From NCBI RefSeq assembly GCF_038002165.1, contig NZ_JBBOBR010000001.1:2108001-2172000 (forward strand): 64,000 nucleotides of DNA. The letters are read 5' to 3'. This document shows positions 17,995 to 26,933 of the stretch, in pieces. How positions within the stretch are numbered: position 1 is the stretch's first letter; every line of letters begins with the position of its first letter. The translations under genes were made by a program, and so were the position numbers. The DNA is from Cytobacillus sp. FSL H8-0458. GTDB lineage: Bacteria; Bacillota; Bacilli; Bacillales; Cytobacillaceae. A model generated the notes under the pieces. That model worked only from the letters and a program-made list of their open reading frames with translations. It made no database searches and was not told the DNA's origin.

Positions 17995-18721
17995 GCAGAT
18001 TCCGCCTTTCCAGCTTTTTTTTGCCAATCATTTTAAATGGAAGCAGCAGTAATGAAAACAGGAATAATGCCGCTATTTCCAGTGTTATTATGTAATAAGG
18101 ATAAGGCCCGAAGTAATCTAACAATGAATTATTCTCCGGCTTACGGGACAGGAACATATAGTTCCCTCCTGTTAGCTTATTTGCAAGAACTGCCGCAGCT
18201 GCGCAGAGATTTAAGAAGATAAAAGATTCGATTAGACCCTTTCCTGTTGGCCTGAATTGATGAACAAACACGAAATAAAGACAAGTCCAGACGATTAGAT
18301 TATGAGTGATAAAAAATTGAAAATATCGGAAATGAGGAAAGCCTAAAAACAGCTCAGGAGTCAGAATGGCCATTAATGCACCCGTGACGCCTATGTAATA
18401 GACAATTTGGAAGACGGCCTTAGATTTCGTTGCTAATAATACCAAGCAAAGAAGTAAGCTGATGGAACAAAGCTGAAGCGGCAAAGTGAAGGAAATTTCC
18501 CAATAGCCTCCAAGATAAAGCCAGAAATGATAGAGGAGCTCCAATACAAGAAGCAAGAGAAACATAATCATCCTGAGTTTCCGGTCATGCCCCTTTATAG
18601 TTTTTCTGAATATGTATAAAAACACCGCAACTCCAGCAGATAATGCAATCATGGCAATATGGGACAGGGTAAAGGTACTGAAAGGGAAAGCTTGATAATC
18701 GTGAGAAAAAAAATGAGCCAA
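17969..18721 (-). CDS. ywaF: TIGR02206/YwaF-like integral membrane protein
   Basis: A membrane protein of 250 residues with six or seven hydrophobic segments and the family motifs LYHFWLYLGGYWEISFTLPLQ and LTGGNYMFLSRKPENNSLLDY (both split across helices), matching the TIGR02206/YwaF family of unknown function. It starts at a TTG with AGGGAGGG upstream. The 3' end overlaps coaW, suggesting joint expression. A GC-rich hairpin without a T-tract (18738-18766) sits in the leader. Confidence 0.8.
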   Translation of the reverse strand: MAHFFSHDYQAFPFSTFTLSHIAMIALSAGVAVFLYIFRKTIKGHDRKLRMIMFLLLLVLELLYHFWLYLGGYWEISFTLPLQLCSISLLLCLVLLATKSKAVFQIVYYIGVTGALMAILTPELFLGFPHFRYFQFFITHNLIVWTCLYFVFVHQFRPTGKGLIESFIFLNLCAAAAVLANKLTGGNYMFLSRKPENNSLLDYFGPYPYYIITLEIAALFLFSLLLLPFKMIGKKKLERRNLHETCKNRD

Positions 18722-18789
18722 ACTATACCCTCCCTTCTGGCCTGGAGACTATAACTCCCCGGCCAGGAAAGAGCTGGACTCCAGTAAAA

Positions 18790-19164
18790 TTATTTATTAA
18801 ACCAAAGGGGATCATCATTATCAGCTTCCCCATTATAATTAATCAAAACCTCTTCACCTGCTTTAATATCTTTGTAGGCGAAAAAATCAAACGTATGGTT
18901 GTCAAAGTTAATATCATATACTGCATTTGGCTGATAGGAATGGTTGAAAAGCATCCCATAGCCTAATAAAAGGGCACTGTGATTTTTCCCGTATTCAAAT
19001 GCATAGTCTGCCAGAGCCGTTTTTTCAATATGCTGATGCTCATTGTTTGGATAAGGCAGAACCGGAGCCTCATGAATCAGTTCACCCTTCTTGATATCAC
19101 GAGTAGCAAAGACTCCTCTGTTATGTTCGCCATCACTTACTTCTGATGTCTTAATTTCAATCAT
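18790..19164 (-). CDS. SET-domain protein (putative protein lysine methyltransferase)
   Basis: A 124-residue stand-alone SET domain. The SAM-binding motif is RGVFATRDIKKGELI, the core NHS/xxPN motif is FNHSYQPNAVYD and the catalytic Tyr region is GEEVLINYNGE. These are the marks of SET methyltransferases, which methylate protein lysines in eukaryotes; bacterial substrates are mostly unknown. There are no zinc-binding pre- or post-SET Cys clusters. The ribosome site (AGGTAATGAA) is weak. A short gap separates it from the PP-loop gene upstream, and they may be co-transcribed. Confidence 0.85.
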   Translation of the reverse strand: MIEIKTSEVSDGEHNRGVFATRDIKKGELIHEAPVLPYPNNEHQHIEKTALADYAFEYGKNHSALLLGYGMLFNHSYQPNAVYDINFDNHTFDFFAYKDIKAGEEVLINYNGEADNDDPLWFNK

Positions 19165-19201
19165 TTCATTACCTGCACATTCCCGTCATTGACGTTTATT
19201 A

Positions 19202-19879
19202 TTATTTTACAGCGAGCCTAAACTCGCCAAATTCCAATTTTTTTGTGGTCTCAAGCTGAATCACTTCAGGAGAGTCCAGCTGTATCCTATTAGAAAATAG
19301 CGGACCGTCATAAACAAATGTATGATATTCACCTGATTCACCCATCGGACATACGTGCTCATCTTGAATTTTGCTTACAAAGTCATAATCAAGTTCTTTG
19401 CCCAGCCAGGAATTGTCCAATACTTCTTCCCGAACCCGTATGACTTTGGCTTTATAGCCTGATTCCACAAAGGCTATTAAAGCCTTAAGACTATCTTTCT
19501 CCTCCATCCATAGAGGATATACCGCATCCAATCCTGCTTCAGCTGCTGTTTTCTCTCCCCATTCACGGTGTCCATCCAAGTATAGATCCCCATATGCAAT
19601 TCCTGTAATCCCATACGTATCTTTTATTTTTCTTAAATCACTCACAAAATGCTCCGAGTAATCTTCAAAGGTACAATAAATAAACTCCGCAGGTATGGAT
19701 AAGCTTTTAGCCTGAAGCTGGATTAATTCCTTTTTTTCACCATGCCCGAAGGTTCTGCCAATTTCCTGCGGAACCGTTGTCAGAAGGCATGCAACCTCGT
19801 ACCCCTGTTTTACCAGCACATCCAGAGCCAGACAGCTGTCTTTGCCTCCGCTCCATGATAAAACGACTTTCTTCCTCAA
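19202..19879 (-). CDS. PP-loop ATPase, diphthine-ammonia ligase (Dph6)-like
   Basis: A 225-residue protein of the ATP_bind_4/DUF71 family. The PP-loop SWSGGKDSCLAL is at residues 8-19 and the family signature GIAYGDLYLDGHREWGE follows near 95. Eukaryotic and archaeal members amidate diphthine on EF-2, but bacteria lack diphthamide, so the bacterial substrate is unknown (some relatives are linked to B12 or nucleotide chemistry). It starts at a TTG. It lies downstream of sbcC but a weak hairpin (19911-19933) separates them. Confidence 0.85.
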   Translation of the reverse strand: MRKKVVLSWSGGKDSCLALDVLVKQGYEVACLLTTVPQEIGRTFGHGEKKELIQLQAKSLSIPAEFIYCTFEDYSEHFVSDLRKIKDTYGITGIAYGDLYLDGHREWGEKTAAEAGLDAVYPLWMEEKDSLKALIAFVESGYKAKVIRVREEVLDNSWLGKELDYDFVSKIQDEHVCPMGESGEYHTFVYDGPLFSNRIQLDSPEVIQLETTKKLEFGEFRLAVK

Positions 19880-19910
19880 CAGTCATCACCAACTTTAATA
19901 GTATGGGAAG

Positions 19911-19933
19911 AAGGATAGAAGGTCTATCCTTTT
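19911..19933 (-). terminator. possible weak terminator of sbcDC
   Basis: AGGATAGA / TCTATCCT hairpin with a short loop. On the minus strand it is followed by a mixed TTCTTCCC tract, so termination there is likely incomplete. Confidence 0.45.
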
Positions 19934-19944
19934 TCCTCTGAATC

Positions 19945-22900
19945 CTAATTTAAAAATTGAAACTGTGTGCGGCTTCCTGCCTGGCTTGCAGTTACTTCCA
20001 GACGCGCATCAATTCTTTCCTTCAGCTCAGGAACATGAGAGATGATGCCTACAAGCCTTCCGCTGCTTTGAATTTCGATCAATGCTTCTATGGCCTGATC
20101 CAATGATTCGGGATCAAGTGTCCCAAATCCTTCATCAATGAACATCGTCTCAAGAGAGACGCCTCCTGCATATTGCTGCACCACGTCTGCCAGACCAAGA
20201 GCAAGTGCAAGCGCGGCTTTAAAGCTTTCCCCGCCGGATAAAGTTTTAACATGCCTTTCCTGTCCAGTGTATTGATCAAACACAAGCAATTCCAGGCCGC
20301 TTTGTACGTTGCCCTTTGAACGGTCTGTTTTTCGAAGCAGCATATATCTCCCGCTGGTCATTTTCGATAAACGTCCGTTGGCTTCCCTCAGTATATCATC
20401 TAAAAATGCCGCCAGGACAAAACGTTCAAAAGTAATTCGATAAGTGTTCTGCCCTTTGGAAATTTCATATAAGTGTCCGATTACTTTATACCTTTCCTCA
20501 AGGGTCTTCATATTTTTATTTATTTCTTTGATTTTTTGCATAGTCTCTTCATTTTGCTTTTTCTTCATAAACAGATTTGTATATTGATCCTGCAGCTGTT
20601 TCAATTGATCATCTGTTTCTTGCAATAGTAGCTGCAAGGTTTCCAGGTCAGGTTTTTCAATCCCTTCCAAGAGCTGCTGCAGTTCAGCGTATCGATCATG
20701 GACAGAACGGACTTCTTCCCGATATTCCCTTACTTCAACTTCAAGCTGCCTGATTTGATCTTCTGATTTTTTGGCATCCCGATATTCTCCGTATACTTCA
20801 AAGCCCTGGTCCTTCATCCGCTCCACAAAATTCTGCCTTTCGGCTGCAAGCTTTTGCTCAATTTTAACAGCCTGCTTTTGAAGTGTCTCAAGTTTTGCCT
20901 GTTCTGCCATATGAACCGACTTTGCATCTTGATAATCCTGCTGGGAAGTTTCCAGCTGTCTTTGCATAGTTTCAAGTTTTTCAGCCGCAGTTTCCAAGCT
21001 TGACTGGAAAGCCTCAATAGACCGCAGGTTTTCAGGAATTGTGTCCGTCATCCTCGCTAAGTTGCTTTTCTTTTCCGCATGCATAATGGCAGCGTCATTT
21101 ATTTGGCCTTGCAGCAGGTCAATTTCTGCAGCCAGAGATTCTTTCAGCTCCTGTGAATTTTCTAACTCTACAGTACAGTTTACCAGTCTTGAAGATTTCT
21201 TTTTCAGTGCTGCATCAAGTGTCAGCAAATCCTTTTTTTGATCGGCAAGTGTATTCTTCAGCACAAGCAAACTTTCAGGTTTAAAATCAAAACGGTGCTT
21301 CTGTATTTGGGCTGTTAGTTCCGCTAATCCACTTTCGCTGGAATTCATATGAGATCGGGCTTCATAAAATGCAGACTCTGCTTTCGCTTTCTCTGTTTCC
21401 ATTTCAGCTGCCTGTTTTTTTGCTTCCTTCAGATCTTTTTCATCAGGAATATCTTGAGGAGAGACAGCCGGATTTGGATGGTGATCTGAGCCGCAGACTG
21501 GACATGCTTCTCCGTTTTGGAGCCTGTCAGCCAAAATTGACGCCTGTCCATGAAGCCATTTGCCTTCCAGTTCCTCTACAAGCAGTTTGGCATCAGTCAG
21601 CCTTGATGAAGTCTGCTCAAAATAACTTTTTTTCTTGCTGAAAGCATTCAGTGATAATTGATGCTCATTATGAAGCTCTTCATATCTATGAAGCCGTTCT
21701 ATTTCATCTGTCAGTTTCTCCAGGTTTCGTTCATTCTCAATTTGTGCAAGCCTGCTCTTTTCAATATCCTGCTTTTCTTCAGCAAGTGTTTTTATTTGCA
21801 GATCAGCTTTTTGAATGGCTTCATCTTTCTGTCTTTTTTGAAGCCTGAGGTTTTCAAGATTTTTTTCAAGAGAACGGACAAGCTTTTCCACTTTTGCATA
21901 AGAGAGAATATCCTCTTTCATACTTTGCAGGTGATTAACCTGTTCGGCAGCTTGTTTTCTTTCTTCCTCGCGGTTCTTTTCAGACTCCCATTTATCTTGC
22001 TTTTCTTTTAGGAGAGATTCAAGAGTGCCTATATTTTTCTGAACTCCCTCAAAATCGGCGTGTGCTGCATCCAGATCTTTCTTGAGTTCATGACAGAGCT
22101 GCTCCTGCTGACTAAGCAGGGCAGCTTTCTGGGCAAGGGCAATGGCAATCTCCTTGCCAGTATATTTGCCCTTCAGCTCTTCCAGTTCTTCTTTCCTTTT
22201 CTTAAGTTCTTCTTTCGTCTTCAGCTGTTTAAGCACCATTTCAGCTTCATACAGTTTTTGCTGAAAATGATCTCTCTGTTCCTTCTTTTTTCTGCCTGCT
22301 TCTGTCAGCTCAGCAAGACCTTCTGCCATCTCCTTAATTTCCTCTGCAAGAAGCGGCAGGAGCAGGGTGTCATTAACATTTCCTGCTTCGAGGTAAGATT
22401 TCAGCTCCCCGCTGTATACAGGCTGCACATGATTAAAATACTGATCTCGCAATTTAATCTGTTCTTCTACCGTTCTTTTTAATTCAGTTGCATCTTCTTT
22501 AAGTTTTTCTTCGATGCGCTTGTATATTTGAGTATGAAATAGCCGCTGAAGAATGACTTCCTTATCCCTGCTTTCAGAAGTCAGGAGCTTTCGGAACTCT
22601 CCCTGGGGAATCATCAGAATTTGCCTGAACTGATTGCTGTCAATGATCATAATTTCTTTTATCTTTTCATCAACATCCCTGACATTTGAAGCCAGGAGCT
22701 TCTGTGCTCCATTTTCATCATATATATACAGTTCTGCTTTTGCACTCACAGTTGTTGTGCCATCGCCCCGCTCTTTCTTCTTTTCCTGCTGAGGAGATCT
22801 TGAAATGTGATACCTTTTATTTCTTAAAATGAATTCGAGGGAAACCTCGGTTAGTGTATTATTTTTGGCAAACTGGCTCCGAAGTTCGGGGCCATTCCGA

Positions 22901-23079
22901 TCCTCTCCGCTTGCCTTTCCATAAATGGCATAGCTGATGCCGTCAAAAATTGTGGTTTTGCCTGAACCAGTCTTTCCGGAGATGACAAACATGGTCCGAT
23001 TTCCAAGTTCGGTAAAATCAATGCTTTCACTGTCTGCATAGGGGCCGAACGCCTGCATCGTTAATTTTAATGGCTTCAT
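19945..23079 (-). CDS. sbcC: exonuclease SbcC, ATPase subunit
   Basis: A 1044-residue SMC-like (Rad50-type) ATPase. The Walker A GKTGSGKTTI is at about residues 35-44. Two long coiled-coil arms flank a zinc hook (ACPVCGSDHHP, about residue 525). Near the C-terminus lie the signature motif (TLSGGESFKAALALALGL), Walker B (FIDEGFGTLD) and the His switch (ISHVPEL). With SbcD it forms a nuclease that opens DNA hairpins and protein-blocked ends. It overlaps sbcD by four bases (ATGA), so both subunits are coupled. Confidence 0.96.
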   Translation of the reverse strand: MKPLKLTMQAFGPYADSESIDFTELGNRTMFVISGKTGSGKTTIFDGISYAIYGKASGEDRNGPELRSQFAKNNTLTEVSLEFILRNKRYHISRSPQQEKKKERGDGTTTVSAKAELYIYDENGAQKLLASNVRDVDEKIKEIMIIDSNQFRQILMIPQGEFRKLLTSESRDKEVILQRLFHTQIYKRIEEKLKEDATELKRTVEEQIKLRDQYFNHVQPVYSGELKSYLEAGNVNDTLLLPLLAEEIKEMAEGLAELTEAGRKKKEQRDHFQQKLYEAEMVLKQLKTKEELKKRKEELEELKGKYTGKEIAIALAQKAALLSQQEQLCHELKKDLDAAHADFEGVQKNIGTLESLLKEKQDKWESEKNREEERKQAAEQVNHLQSMKEDILSYAKVEKLVRSLEKNLENLRLQKRQKDEAIQKADLQIKTLAEEKQDIEKSRLAQIENERNLEKLTDEIERLHRYEELHNEHQLSLNAFSKKKSYFEQTSSRLTDAKLLVEELEGKWLHGQASILADRLQNGEACPVCGSDHHPNPAVSPQDIPDEKDLKEAKKQAAEMETEKAKAESAFYEARSHMNSSESGLAELTAQIQKHRFDFKPESLLVLKNTLADQKKDLLTLDAALKKKSSRLVNCTVELENSQELKESLAAEIDLLQGQINDAAIMHAEKKSNLARMTDTIPENLRSIEAFQSSLETAAEKLETMQRQLETSQQDYQDAKSVHMAEQAKLETLQKQAVKIEQKLAAERQNFVERMKDQGFEVYGEYRDAKKSEDQIRQLEVEVREYREEVRSVHDRYAELQQLLEGIEKPDLETLQLLLQETDDQLKQLQDQYTNLFMKKKQNEETMQKIKEINKNMKTLEERYKVIGHLYEISKGQNTYRITFERFVLAAFLDDILREANGRLSKMTSGRYMLLRKTDRSKGNVQSGLELLVFDQYTGQERHVKTLSGGESFKAALALALGLADVVQQYAGGVSLETMFIDEGFGTLDPESLDQAIEALIEIQSSGRLVGIISHVPELKERIDARLEVTASQAGSRTQFQFLN

Positions 23080-24221
23080 TTAAGGGCCTCCTCCCTAAGC
23101 ACTTTTTCGATCACATCGGTCATTACCTGCTGTTTATCATCTGTAAATTCAGAAGTGGTCATTTGTTCATAGAATTGTTTAAACAGGTCAAGCTCCGACT
23201 TTTTCTCTTCCTTCATCGATAGGAAGGAGCTTTTTTTCTTCATATCTGTAACGGCTATTCTTCTTTCCAGGTGAAGAACATTGGGGTAGACCTGTCTCAG
23301 CTTATTAATTGGATCAAGCAATGCGCCTTCATCAAAAAGGGTGATTTTCAGATAGTCATCAAGATTCTGTTTTTCATAGAATGCTGGATCCATCAATTCA
23401 TCTAAATGCCCTTCGATTTCTCTCAAGTCTTTTTGGGGCTTCAGTGAACGGGTACGCAAATCAAATTCGCCATTTTCCTTCATTTCTATAATAGAAATCG
23501 ATTTTTCCTGTTTGGCTTCTGAAAAAGAATATTTTAATAGGGAGCCAGAATACCGGATCTTGTCATGCTTTATGGCATCAGGACTATGCAAATGCCCAAG
23601 TGCTGTATAAGAGAAAGGATCAAAGCAGCTTGAATGGACACAGCCTGATCCGCCGACTGAAAGGGTCCTCTCAGAATCACTGGTAGCACCGCCCAGGACA
23701 AAAGCATGTCCGACAAGAACGTTCGGTTCATTTGGGTTCAGGTACTTTTCAACTCTGCCTACAATTGCCTTCATTGCATCATCATGGGAGTGTACACGGT
23801 CATCATCAAGCAAATGCCTGACCATTCCAGGTTCAGCATATGGAACCAGATAAAAGTTCACACCATTAATATGTATGGGTTTAAAATCATTTGCCAGTTT
23901 TCCAGACAAGTAGAACTTGCTTTGTTTATACCAGGAGCTCCCAAATGACAGCCTCTCTGCACTGTCATGGTTTCCTCCAATGGCAACCACAGGTGTATTA
24001 AGCTCTACATTTATTTTAAAAAGAATTTCATTCAGCAATTCTACAGCATCAGTCGGAGGTACGGACCGGTCATATAAGTCTCCTGCAATGACGACTGCAT
24101 CCGGCTTTTCTTCCTCTACCACATCAATAAATTGATTCAAAAAATGACGCTGATCTTCGGTCATATATACACCATGGACCAGCTTGCCCAAATGCCAATC
24201 AGCTGTATGGATAAATTTCAT
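23076..24221 (-). CDS. sbcD: exonuclease SbcD, nuclease subunit
   Basis: A 381-residue Mre11-type manganese nuclease. All phosphoesterase motifs are visible: HTADWHLGK, VIAGDLYDR, GGNHDSAERL, VGHAFV and LGHLHSPD. The C-terminal region should bind the coiled-coil base of SbcC. The ATG has GAGGGTG ten bases upstream. The promoter region holds two extended -10 elements (TGGTATAAT) and a probable LexA operator. In B. subtilis sbcDC follows addBA; here addBA is not in the window and sbcDC stands alone. Confidence 0.96.
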   Translation of the reverse strand: MKFIHTADWHLGKLVHGVYMTEDQRHFLNQFIDVVEEEKPDAVVIAGDLYDRSVPPTDAVELLNEILFKINVELNTPVVAIGGNHDSAERLSFGSSWYKQSKFYLSGKLANDFKPIHINGVNFYLVPYAEPGMVRHLLDDDRVHSHDDAMKAIVGRVEKYLNPNEPNVLVGHAFVLGGATSDSERTLSVGGSGCVHSSCFDPFSYTALGHLHSPDAIKHDKIRYSGSLLKYSFSEAKQEKSISIIEMKENGEFDLRTRSLKPQKDLREIEGHLDELMDPAFYEKQNLDDYLKITLFDEGALLDPINKLRQVYPNVLHLERRIAVTDMKKKSSFLSMKEEKKSELDLFKQFYEQMTTSEFTDDKQQVMTDVIEKVLREEALK

Positions 24222-24269
24222 ATCTTACACCCTCTTTTCCTTGCCTGAGATTCTTTCTGCAATATTACC

Positions 24270-24337
24270 ATTATACCAAATCAAAAAACGGCAGAGGCTC
24301 AGCAATATTTTACAGAACATTCGTTCTAATTATACCA
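24270..24337 (-). promoter_or_regulatory. sbcDC promoter region with probable LexA box (24314-24327)
   Basis: On the minus strand, a TGGTATAAT extended -10 (TATAAT at 24329-24334) is followed directly by AGAACGAATGTTCT (24314-24327). This fits the Gram-positive LexA consensus CGAACRNRYGTTYG at 12 of 14 positions, missing only the outer C and G. A second TGGTATAAT (TATAAT at 24270-24275) lies closer to sbcD. LexA bound there would block the distal promoter, giving SOS induction. Confidence 0.65.
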
Positions 24338-24369
24338 GGAATTTTTTCTAAAACACAGCTTTGTTCAAA

Positions 24370-24396
24370 GAAAAAAGAGCCCAGCATAGGCTCTTT
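24370..24396 (-). terminator. terminator of the NhaC-family carrier gene
   Basis: AAAGAGCC / GGGCTCTTT-type stem on the minus strand followed by T6, just after the stop of the carrier gene. Confidence 0.85.
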
Positions 24397-24399
24397 CAC

Positions 24400-25683
24400 T
24401 TATTGCTTTTTTAGCTTAGGAAAGTTGATCAAAATGGCAATAATACCGCAAATGCCAATTAATATTGGATAAATGGAATATGCCATGATGCTCACCGGCG
24501 AAATGGCAGCGAGCCCTGAAGCAGCAAGCATCTGTGCCCCATATGGAATAGTCCCTTGTACAAAGCAGGCAAATATATCAAGTATACTTGCTGATTTACG
24601 CGGGTCTATCTCATATTGATCTGCAATTTTTTTTGCAAGGGGCCCTGCAATAATGATGGCAATTGTATTATTGGCTGTAGAGAGATTTGTCAGAGAGACA
24701 AGTGTCGCTATACCAAATTCAGCTCCCCTCCGGGTTTTTATTTTGCTTGTAGCCATGTGAAGCAAGTAATCTATTCCTCCATTAACCCGGATGATCTCCA
24801 CAAATCCGCCAATGAGGATGGCAATAATCGCAAGGGTCTGCATGCCGGCCATTCCCTCAGCAATCATTTGCAGGAATGAAACAAACGTATAGCTGCCGTC
24901 AGCAATTCCAATCAGGCCTGCAAGAAGGGTTCCCCCGCTAAGCACAAGAATAACATTAATGCCAAACAAAGCTGCAGCCAATACGCCAAGATAAGGGACT
25001 ACTTTTAATAAGCTGTAATCTCCGCTGGTCACCATGCTTTCCTGACCTGCTGTTATAATCCCAAGAATCACAGCAGTTAGAACTGCAGCAGGCAGTACGA
25101 TTAAAAAATTTACACGGAATTTATCGGTCATTCTCGTTCCCTGAGTCCTGACCGCTGCAATCGTCGTATCAGAAATGACGGAAAGATTATCGCCAAACAT
25201 TGCACCGCCTATTATTGCTGCCATGGCTAATGCTACTGAAATATCTGTCTCCGATGAAAGGGCTACACCAATTGGAGCGAGAGCGACAACTGTCCCCATT
25301 GATGTTCCCATCGATAATGAAATAAAGCATGCAATGATAAAAATTCCGACCATAAGCAGATTCTGCGGAATAATAGAGAGTGCAAGGTTCACCGTCGAAT
25401 CAACTGCACCCATTCCTTTAGCCGTACCAGAAAAAGCACCTGCCAGGATAAAAATGATGGACATTAATAGAATATCAGGATGTCCGGCCCCTTTCGTGAA
25501 TATCTCTACTTTTTCCATGAATGGCTTTTTTCTATTCATTGCCAGCGCAATTCCGGCTACAGCGGATACAATGACAATGATTGGAATGCTATTGAAATCT
25601 CCTGTTGCTATGCCACTGCCTATAAAAATTAGAAGGAAAGCAAAAAGCGGCAATAAAGCCCATGGATTACCCCTGTTTTTCAT
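24400..25683 (-). CDS. NhaC-family sodium-coupled carrier, probable methionine transporter MetT
   Basis: A 427-residue carrier with about eleven membrane segments and NhaC-family motifs (LSMGTSMGTVVALAPIG, GGAMFGDNLSVISDTTIAA, LTNLSTANNTIAIIIAGPL). By sequence alone it would be named a Na+/H+ antiporter. However, its leader is an S-box riboswitch, so it is made when S-adenosylmethionine is low. Comparative genomics (Rodionov and colleagues, 2004) assigned S-box or Met-T-box controlled NhaC relatives as methionine transporters (MetT). I therefore infer methionine or a precursor as substrate. GGAGAGGAG lies upstream of the ATG. Confidence 0.85.
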   Translation of the reverse strand: MKNRGNPWALLPLFAFLLIFIGSGIATGDFNSIPIIVIVSAVAGIALAMNRKKPFMEKVEIFTKGAGHPDILLMSIIFILAGAFSGTAKGMGAVDSTVNLALSIIPQNLLMVGIFIIACFISLSMGTSMGTVVALAPIGVALSSETDISVALAMAAIIGGAMFGDNLSVISDTTIAAVRTQGTRMTDKFRVNFLIVLPAAVLTAVILGIITAGQESMVTSGDYSLLKVVPYLGVLAAALFGINVILVLSGGTLLAGLIGIADGSYTFVSFLQMIAEGMAGMQTLAIIAILIGGFVEIIRVNGGIDYLLHMATSKIKTRRGAEFGIATLVSLTNLSTANNTIAIIIAGPLAKKIADQYEIDPRKSASILDIFACFVQGTIPYGAQMLAASGLAAISPVSIMAYSIYPILIGICGIIAILINFPKLKKQ

Positions 25684-25717
25684 AAAAGTTCTCCTCTCCT
25701 AATGATTTTTCCAGTAA

Positions 25718-25875
25718 AATAAAAAGACCTCTTCAAGCAAGAAGAGATCTTGATCTATCAATTGTTCTCTTCTTATCTGCCAAGCAATTATGCTTGCTGG
25801 ATTTGGCACAGCGCTCTATAGAGCCCGCTGCCGAGACATCTTCGGGCCAGTCCCTCCGTCTCTCTTGATAAGTAA
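25718..25875 (-). promoter_or_regulatory. SAM-I (S-box) riboswitch with terminator
   Basis: Read on the minus strand, the S-box core is clear: CTTATCAAGAGAGACGGAGG then GACTGGCCC, a CGGCAGCGGGC segment, the P3 arm, GTGCCAAATCC and the closing GGCAGATAAG, which pairs with CTTATC to form P1 (about 25770-25873). It is followed by a terminator hairpin, AAGATCTCTTC / GAAGAGGTCTT with T5 (25718-25752). SAM binding should favour the terminator and switch off the downstream carrier gene. Confidence 0.95.
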
Positions 25876-25912
25876 TGGTATTAAATTATTCTAAAATAAC
25901 TCACGTTTGAAA

Positions 25913-25940
25913 ATTATACAGGAAACTCGCTAAACTTCAA
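25913..25940 (-). promoter_or_regulatory. sigma-A promoter of the SAM-riboswitch transcript
   Basis: TTGAAG (25940-25935), a 16-base spacer and a perfect TATAAT (25918-25913) on the minus strand, about 40 bases upstream of the riboswitch P1 helix. Confidence 0.75.
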
Positions 25941-26004
25941 GTACTTTTTCTTAATGGATTTGGAATTTGAATAATACTTAAAGGGGGAAAGACGGAGATT
26001 GAAA

Positions 26005-26030
26005 TATAAAAAGCCGCAATGCGGCTAAAA
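26005..26030 (-). terminator. terminator of the YetF-like gene
   Basis: AGCCGCATTGCGGCT stem on the minus strand followed by T5, ending at the YetF-like stop codon. Confidence 0.85.
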
Positions 26031-26031
26031 A

Positions 26032-26616
26032 CTAGTGAAGATCTTTAAAATTAGGCGGGGAATGCCCCTTTTTCAGCTCCTGAAAAATATCATCTGTTGC
26101 TTGATGAGCAGGCTGAACGGGTGACTGTAAAATTATTTCTCCCATCAGCCTTTTAAATTCTCCAACTGTCAAAGGCTTTGCATTATCCATTAATTCATAC
26201 CCAAGCTGTCCATTTGGCTCAAGTGTAGCCATCTTAACATCTGAAATTTTAGTAATACCGTTGGTTCTGAGCCTCATTTCCAGCTGATCTGCTGTAAAGC
26301 GCAATTTCCTCATATTTGCTGTTTTTAGTTTCCCATTCTCAATCACAATTTTGGATTTGCCTGTAATAAATTTTTCAATGAAATTGTATCTCACCTGCAA
26401 GTATTCCATTAAAATTAGTGATCCAACAAAAATTCCAGCAGCCACGATTGTCTTCCATACACTTGTCTCAATGATAGGCTGAATGATGATGGAACCTATA
26501 GAAATCATGACTACCGTTTGCGCCAGCGTCATTTGCGAAATAGACTTCCTGCCTGCTACACGTAAAAGCAAAACTCCTGCTAAAACCAGAATCACTGATT
26601 GCCAGGCGAAATTCAT
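26032..26616 (-). CDS. YetF/DUF421-family membrane protein
   Basis: A protein of 194 residues with three N-terminal membrane helices and a soluble YetF domain. Family signatures are RVAGRKSISQMTLAQTVV in the membrane part and TADQLEMRLRTNGI and VKMATLEPNGQLGYE in the soluble part. It is close in length to B. subtilis YkjA/YrbG. The family occurs widely in sporulating Bacillaceae, some members being spore-associated; the biochemical role is unknown. AAGGAAGGTG precedes the ATG, and the gene is monocistronic. Confidence 0.85.
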   Translation of the reverse strand: MNFAWQSVILVLAGVLLLRVAGRKSISQMTLAQTVVMISIGSIIIQPIIETSVWKTIVAAGIFVGSLILMEYLQVRYNFIEKFITGKSKIVIENGKLKTANMRKLRFTADQLEMRLRTNGITKISDVKMATLEPNGQLGYELMDNAKPLTVGEFKRLMGEIILQSPVQPAHQATDDIFQELKKGHSPPNFKDLH

Positions 26617-26685
26617 CTGGATACACCTTCCTTTTTCTAATAGGGTATGGAACTGATGGAGGAATATTCAAGTTAGCGTAAAATA

Positions 26686-26718
26686 AAACAGCCTGACCAA
26701 ATGGCCAGGCTGTTTTTG
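26686..26718. terminator. terminator of the cold-shock gene
   Basis: ACAGCCTG-CCA / TGG-CAGGCTGT stem with T-tracts on both strands, so it can also block read-through from the other direction. Confidence 0.85.
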
Positions 26719-26732
26719 TATGGGTATGTCGA

Positions 26733-26933
26733 TTATAGTTTAGTTACGTTAGCCGCTTGAGGTCCGCGTGCACCTTCAACAACTTCAAAAGAAACTTCTT
26801 GGCCTTCTTCTAAAGATTTGAAACCTTCAGATTGGATAGCAGAGTAATGTACAAATACGTCGTTTCCGTCTTCACCTTCGATGAATCCGAAACCTTTTTC
26901 AGCATTGAACCATTTTACTTTACCGTTTTTCAT
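26733..26933 (-). CDS. cold-shock protein (CspB/CspD type)
   Basis: A 66-residue cold-shock-domain RNA chaperone with RNP1 (KGFGFIE) and RNP2 (VFVHYSAI), starting [14 protein letters not shown]. It binds single-stranded RNA and DNA and keeps mRNA open at low temperature. AGGAGG lies nine bases before the ATG. The leader of about 140 bases from the promoter at 27084-27112 is long, as is usual for csp genes where it can control translation by temperature. Confidence 0.96.
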   Translation of the reverse strand: MKNGKVKWFNAEKGFGFIEGEDGNDVFVHYSAIQSEGFKSLEEGQEVSFEVVEGARGPQAANVTKL

